Source: Rhizophagus sp. LPA8_4_AMF (taxonomy: Eukaryota; Glomeromycota; Glomeromycetes; Glomerales; Glomeraceae). From it: a stretch of 24,876 nucleotides of DNA. Below the pieces are notes generated by a model, which was not told where the DNA came from, searched no databases, and worked only from the letters and a program-made list of their open reading frames with translations. Shown here in pieces: positions 22,094 through 24,876 of this stretch (positions within the stretch are counted from its first letter, which is position 1; the number at the start of each line of letters is the position of its first letter). The translations under genes and the position numbers were made by a program. Location: positions 1 through 24,876 of the forward strand of contig JADRCO010000899.1 of NCBI GenBank assembly GCA_021464525.1. The letters run 5' to 3'.

Positions 22094-22255
22094 TATGGGC
22101 TCTTTGCAGTAGAAAGGGAGCAAACTACTAAAAAAATTAAATTTTTAATTATATACTAAAAATACTCCAAATATTGTAATTTGTCCAGAATTAGCATTAA
22201 TTAAAAAAATTTTTTTTTTAGCAGTATGCTTCCTTTTTACTGCAAAGAGCCCATA
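22094..22255. mobile_element. TA-flanked MITE, intact copy
   Basis: The element is 22096-22253 (158 bp), flanked by TA on both sides (22094-22095 and 22254-22255). Terminal repeats begin TGGGCTCTTTGCAGTA and remain alike for about 45 bp, through A-rich segments. The terminal sequence matches the right arm of the interrupted element at 331-684. Non-coding. A TA duplication is typical of Tc1/mariner-type elements, but alternative end assignments are possible because the flanks are ATAT-rich. Confidence 0.75.
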
Positions 22256-22540
22256 TAACTAGCAATCATATTACTTAAAGTATTATTTATAGAACTTCTT
22301 GGAATTTTCTTTGTAAAAACTTTTTTGATTATTATTCTTTTAAATATAAAATATGGGATTATATAATGCTGAAGAGAGTGATGAAAAAGTGATGAAAAGT
22401 CTGAAATAATATAAAGATATTGATTTTAATTTTAAAAATCTTTGAAGAATATCATCAAAAGATACTTTAGATACTATTGAAGGAAAACATAAGTCAAAAC
22501 AAATAGTAAATTAATTAAATGAAGCTTACTGTAATTAAAG
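22256..22540. other. AT-rich spacer
   Basis: I see no gene, RNA or repeat in this stretch. Confidence 0.5.
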
Positions 22541-22755
22541 TTCCACATGAGCTAAACTGGTTTGTGATTTAGCTTAAGCTTTTCAAGCTGAGCCAAGCCA
22601 AGCTATGTTTAAGTTGACTTGATAACTCACGAGCTGGCTCAAAAAAGCTTGAGCCTAGCAATAGACTCAGCTCAAAAAGTTTGAGCTAATGAATAAAAGG
22701 CTCAAGCTGGCTCAAGCTGGTAATTAAAGGGCTTGATCCAGCTTGAGCTAGCTTA
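22541..22755. repeat. GAGCC/AAGCTTGAG-rich repeat, left block
   Basis: This block is dense in variants of GAGCC, GAGCT and GGCTCAAGCTGG on both strands, for example GAGCTAAACTGG, CAAGCTGAGCCAAGCC and GGCTCAAGCTGGCTCAAGC. A related block is at 23846-24300, in the same direction (both contain GAGCTAAAC followed by TTTGTG and TTTAGCTT). The two may bracket one larger repeat that also contains the array at 23131-23655. No coding capacity. Confidence 0.65.
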
Positions 22756-23130
22756 TTAAAAAATTTAAAATAATCTGATCTGTATCTCATATGAATTACT
22801 AATTTGATCAGCTGATAATCAATTTTAAAAAAATTTTTTTTAAAAAAAAACGTTTTTTTAATTTATTTTTTTTATTCTTTAATTTATTTATTTTTTTTCA
22901 TTTTTAATTTAATTTATTTATTTTCATTCTTTTATTTTTTTCATTTTTTAAATTATTTTTTAAATTATTCTTTTAACCTTTTTTTCAGTTTAAATTATAT
23001 TTTTAAATTATTTTTTCTGTCTTTTAAATTATTTAAAAAAATCAGGATTTTATTAAACAAAAAAAAATATTATTTTTTTTGGGTTTCTTAACCCAAATAA
23101 TTTATTTTCTTTTTTTTATTTATTTTCTTT
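22756..23130. other. Low-complexity T-rich tract
   Basis: Mostly runs of T with interspersed AAT/ATT and one short hairpin (TTGGGTTTCTTAACCCAA near 23079-23096). It leads directly into the tandem array. No gene is seen. Confidence 0.6.
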
Positions 23131-23655
23131 AGGAACGGGACTGGAATACAACTGGAAATGTAAGTTGAGAGGAGAAATTGCTGTTTCTTTAATTTTAGAA
23201 CATACTAATATTTCTTTTTGTCCATTTTTTTTTAGAAACGGCTTTTGACTTGAACTTCAGACTGAAATTGTAAGTTAGGAGAAGAAAACTTTATTTCTTT
23301 TTTGATTTAGAAATGTTATTAATATTCCGTTTTGTTTTTATTTTTAGGAATGGTTTCTAGACTTGAATTTGGACTGAAATACCAGAAAGTTGAGAGGAGG
23401 GGAGGAAATTACTGTTTTTTTGATTTGAAAATGTTACTAATATTCCTTTTTATTTTTATTCTTTAGGAACAGTTCCTGGACTTGAACTTGGACTGGAATA
23501 CCAGAAATATAAGTTGAGAGGAGGGACTTGTTTCTTTTTTATCTGGAAACGTTACTAATGTTCCTTTTTATTTTTTTCTTTAGGAACAACTCCTGAAATT
23601 GGACTTCAAATTTGGAACACCAGAAATATAAGTTGAAAAGAGGGGAATTGGGTTT
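23131..23655 (+). repeat. Five-copy tandem array with splice-site-like junctions
   Basis: Copies begin at AG dinucleotides at about 23131, 23234, 23346, 23465 and 23582 (periods 103-119). Each starts after a T-rich tract ending TTTAG, followed by GAAC/GAAT-like sequence and GACTTGAACTTGGACTGGAA. A GTAAGTTGAGAGGA-like segment and a tract ending ATATTCC plus T-rich DNA complete the unit. In copies one and two the middle reads GTAAGT, a textbook donor. In copies four and five it is ATAAGT, and in copy three it is shortened. I recognise no protein family. Confidence 0.75.
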
Positions 23656-23845
23656 GAAAGTTAGAACTATATTCTAGAATAAGAAAGCCAAATGAATTTA
23701 GTTTAGCAACCTTAAAAATAACATATTGTATTATAATTTATTTAAAATACATTGATACTTCTTTTTATAACGTAAATAAACTTGATATTGTTTTTTAGTA
23801 AGTACCTTTTTTTTGAAATGACCAATTTAAAAATTTAAATATATT

Positions 23846-24300
23846 GGCTTGAGCCTGACTTGGCTTGAGCCAAAATTTTTTTAGCTTAGGCCATTCCAAC
23901 TTGATTGTTTGTTTAACGTTCTGATTTTCTGAAAAGTTTGAGGGGGGAGGGGGGTCTCCATTAAACAAACAAACATAATAAAACTTTGGAAATTTTGGGA
24001 AAATTCGGGTAATTTTAGAAAAATTTAATTTAAATTTTGAAGGGGCATTTAAACATATGTGTTGTTATATGTTTATTAAAACTTAGATTTTTAGGAAAAT
24101 AGAGGGGGGTGAAATACGTTAAACAAACAATCAATTTGGAACGGCCTTAGGTTAGTTCATTTGGTTCAAGCTAAAAGTCATCTTAGCTTAGCTTATATCG
24201 AGCTAAACCATATAAATTTGTGGTTTAGCTTGGCCTGACTCAGTATAATTTTCTGAGCTGAGCTCTGGCTCAGTTCAAGCCGGCTAGAGCTCCGAAACGA
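23846..24300. repeat. GAGCC/AAGCTTGAG-rich repeat, right block (interrupted)
   Basis: The pieces at 23846-23888 (GGCTTGAGCCTGACTTGGC) and 24147-24300 (TTCAAGCTAAAAG, GAGCTAAACC, GAGCTGAGCTCTGGCTCAG) resemble the left block. The miniature element at 23889-24146 splits this block. Confidence 0.6.
23886..24149 (+). mobile_element. PIF/Harbinger-like MITE, TTA target duplication
   Basis: The element is 23889-24146 (258 bp). The left end is GGCCATTCCAACTTGATTG. The right end on the minus strand is GGCCGTTCCAAATTGATTG; both continue with TTTGTTTAACGT. It is flanked by TTA on both sides (23886-23888, 24147-24149), the TWA-type 3-bp duplication. Two G-run clusters lie inside the ends on one strand (23942-23954 and 24104-24109). 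No coding capacity. It interrupts the GAGCC-rich repeat. Confidence 0.8.
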
Positions 24301-24745
24301 GTCGAATCAACCTGAGTTGAGGTCAGGGCCGATGATATTATGCATTTCACAGAAATTCACATAAAACACAAAATTTGTAATTTTTTGATCACCACAAAAT
24401 TGCACATAACTTATCAAATTTATCAGAATTCACATAATTTATTTTTTTTCTCTCACATAAATTCACATATTTTATTGAGATGTGCCGCAAATTATACATA
24501 ATCGGTAAAAATTTGTTATCACCGCAGATCACAGATTTTTTTTTATATCACACACATAATTTACTTTATAGCACCGCAGAAAATCATCGGCCCTGGTTGA
24601 GGTCGAGTCGAGTCGACTTGAGTCGAGTACGATTCAATAATTCATCCCAACTCGATATGACTAGTCGAGTCACGAGTTAGTTACAGGTTGAGTCAAATCC
24701 GAGTATAAATTGATACTCGACTCAACTCGAGTTAACCTGGGTCAG
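24296..24745. repeat. GAGTC/GAGTTGAG-rich repeat (interrupted)
   Basis: The flanking pieces 24296-24323 and 24596-24745 are dense in GAGTCGAGTCGAC, ACTCGACTCAACTCGAG and related words on both strands. Removing the element at 24324-24595 and one copy of its 8-bp duplication joins them into a continuous repeat. Open frames across this region are not genes. Confidence 0.65.
24316..24603. mobile_element. hAT-like MITE with 8-bp target duplication
   Basis: The element is 24324-24595 (272 bp). It begins CAGGGCCGATGAT and ends with the inverted form ATCATCGGCCCTG, with inverted ends of at least 13 bp. It is flanked on both sides by the exact 8-mer GTTGAGGT (24316-24323, 24596-24603). An 8-bp duplication and CAGGG-type ends are typical of hAT transposons. 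The interior carries several CACATAA copies in direct orientation (for example near 24358, 24402, 24430, 24455 and 24552), which could be subterminal transposase sites. There is no transposase. Confidence 0.85.
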
Positions 24746-24876
24746 CTTCCTACAAAAAGAAAAGAAACGTTAGAACGATTCTTAATTACAATAAATACAC
24801 TTACACACCCGCACACACCCGCTCCTTATTTACCTCTATTCCTGATCGCGATTCTGAAAGAAGAGACCGTTCCTAA
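24746..24876. other. Window end, possible start of a further gene not resolved
   Basis: The sequence becomes less AT-rich near 24800-24876. A short C/A repeat (ACACCCGCACACACCCGC) is present. On the minus strand a GTAAAT donor-like site near 24834 would follow a short open stretch from the window edge. This is too little to call an exon. Confidence 0.3.

Noticed and set aside
23131-23655. Array considered as a CRISPR-like repeat
   Set aside because: Units are 103-119 bp, diverged and without distinct unique spacers, in a eukaryotic intergenic context. It is an ordinary tandem repeat with splice-like words.
24480-24680. Plus-strand open frame of 66 codons
   Set aside because: It runs across the end of the hAT-like element and into the GAGTC repeat, so it is a by-product of the repeat.

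Overview
The window is nuclear DNA of an intron-dense, very AT-rich eukaryote. Seven protein-coding genes can be assembled exon by exon with GT-AG introns, mostly 59-90 nt long and often with a GTAAGT-like donor. Gene content points to a filamentous fungus: a fungal-type SNX-BAR retromer subunit (Vps17) and a Num1/ApsA/Mcp5-type cortical PH protein. AT-richness, intron density (51 introns in 7 genes in my models) and heavy small-transposon load fit an early-diverging lineage such as the arbuscular mycorrhizal Glomeromycotina. That placement is inference, not demonstrated here.

Layout. Positions 1-4500 are gene-poor: a nested pair of miniature inverted-repeat elements (331-684), an unrecognised decayed coding remnant (2365-3365) and a foldback element (3790-4216). 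Positions 4542-20414 are gene-dense: TatD-type nuclease (+, 4542-5644), PPIL2-type U-box cyclophilin (-, 5733-8201), 26S proteasome ATPase Rpt1 (+, 8661-11100), Vps17-like sorting nexin (+, 11403-13170), SFT2-like Golgi protein (-, 13451-14439), OPA3-like protein (-, 14574-15348) and a Num1-like protein (+, 16508-20414). Positions 20415-24876 are non-coding and repeat-built: small hairpins, an inverted second copy of the first miniature element, a TA-flanked element, a GAGCC/AAGCTTGAG-rich repeat enclosing a five-copy array with splice-site-like junctions, and a GAGTC-rich repeat. The GAGCC repeat and the GAGTC repeat are each interrupted by a miniature element with a clean target-site duplication.

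The genes are housekeeping. PPIL2 (U-box ubiquitin ligase/spliceosomal cyclophilin) and RPT1 (proteasome ATPase) diverge from one short, visibly GC-richer promoter. VPS17 and SFT2 both act in endosome-Golgi traffic and converge. OPA3 (mitochondria) and NUM1 (cortical anchor for dynein, and for mitochondria in yeasts) diverge from a roughly 1.16-kb spacer. No defence, virulence, viral or secondary-metabolite system was seen. The most notable content is the layered miniature-transposon structure. Three PIF/Harbinger-like elements in two families share an unusual subterminal G-run architecture on a single strand.
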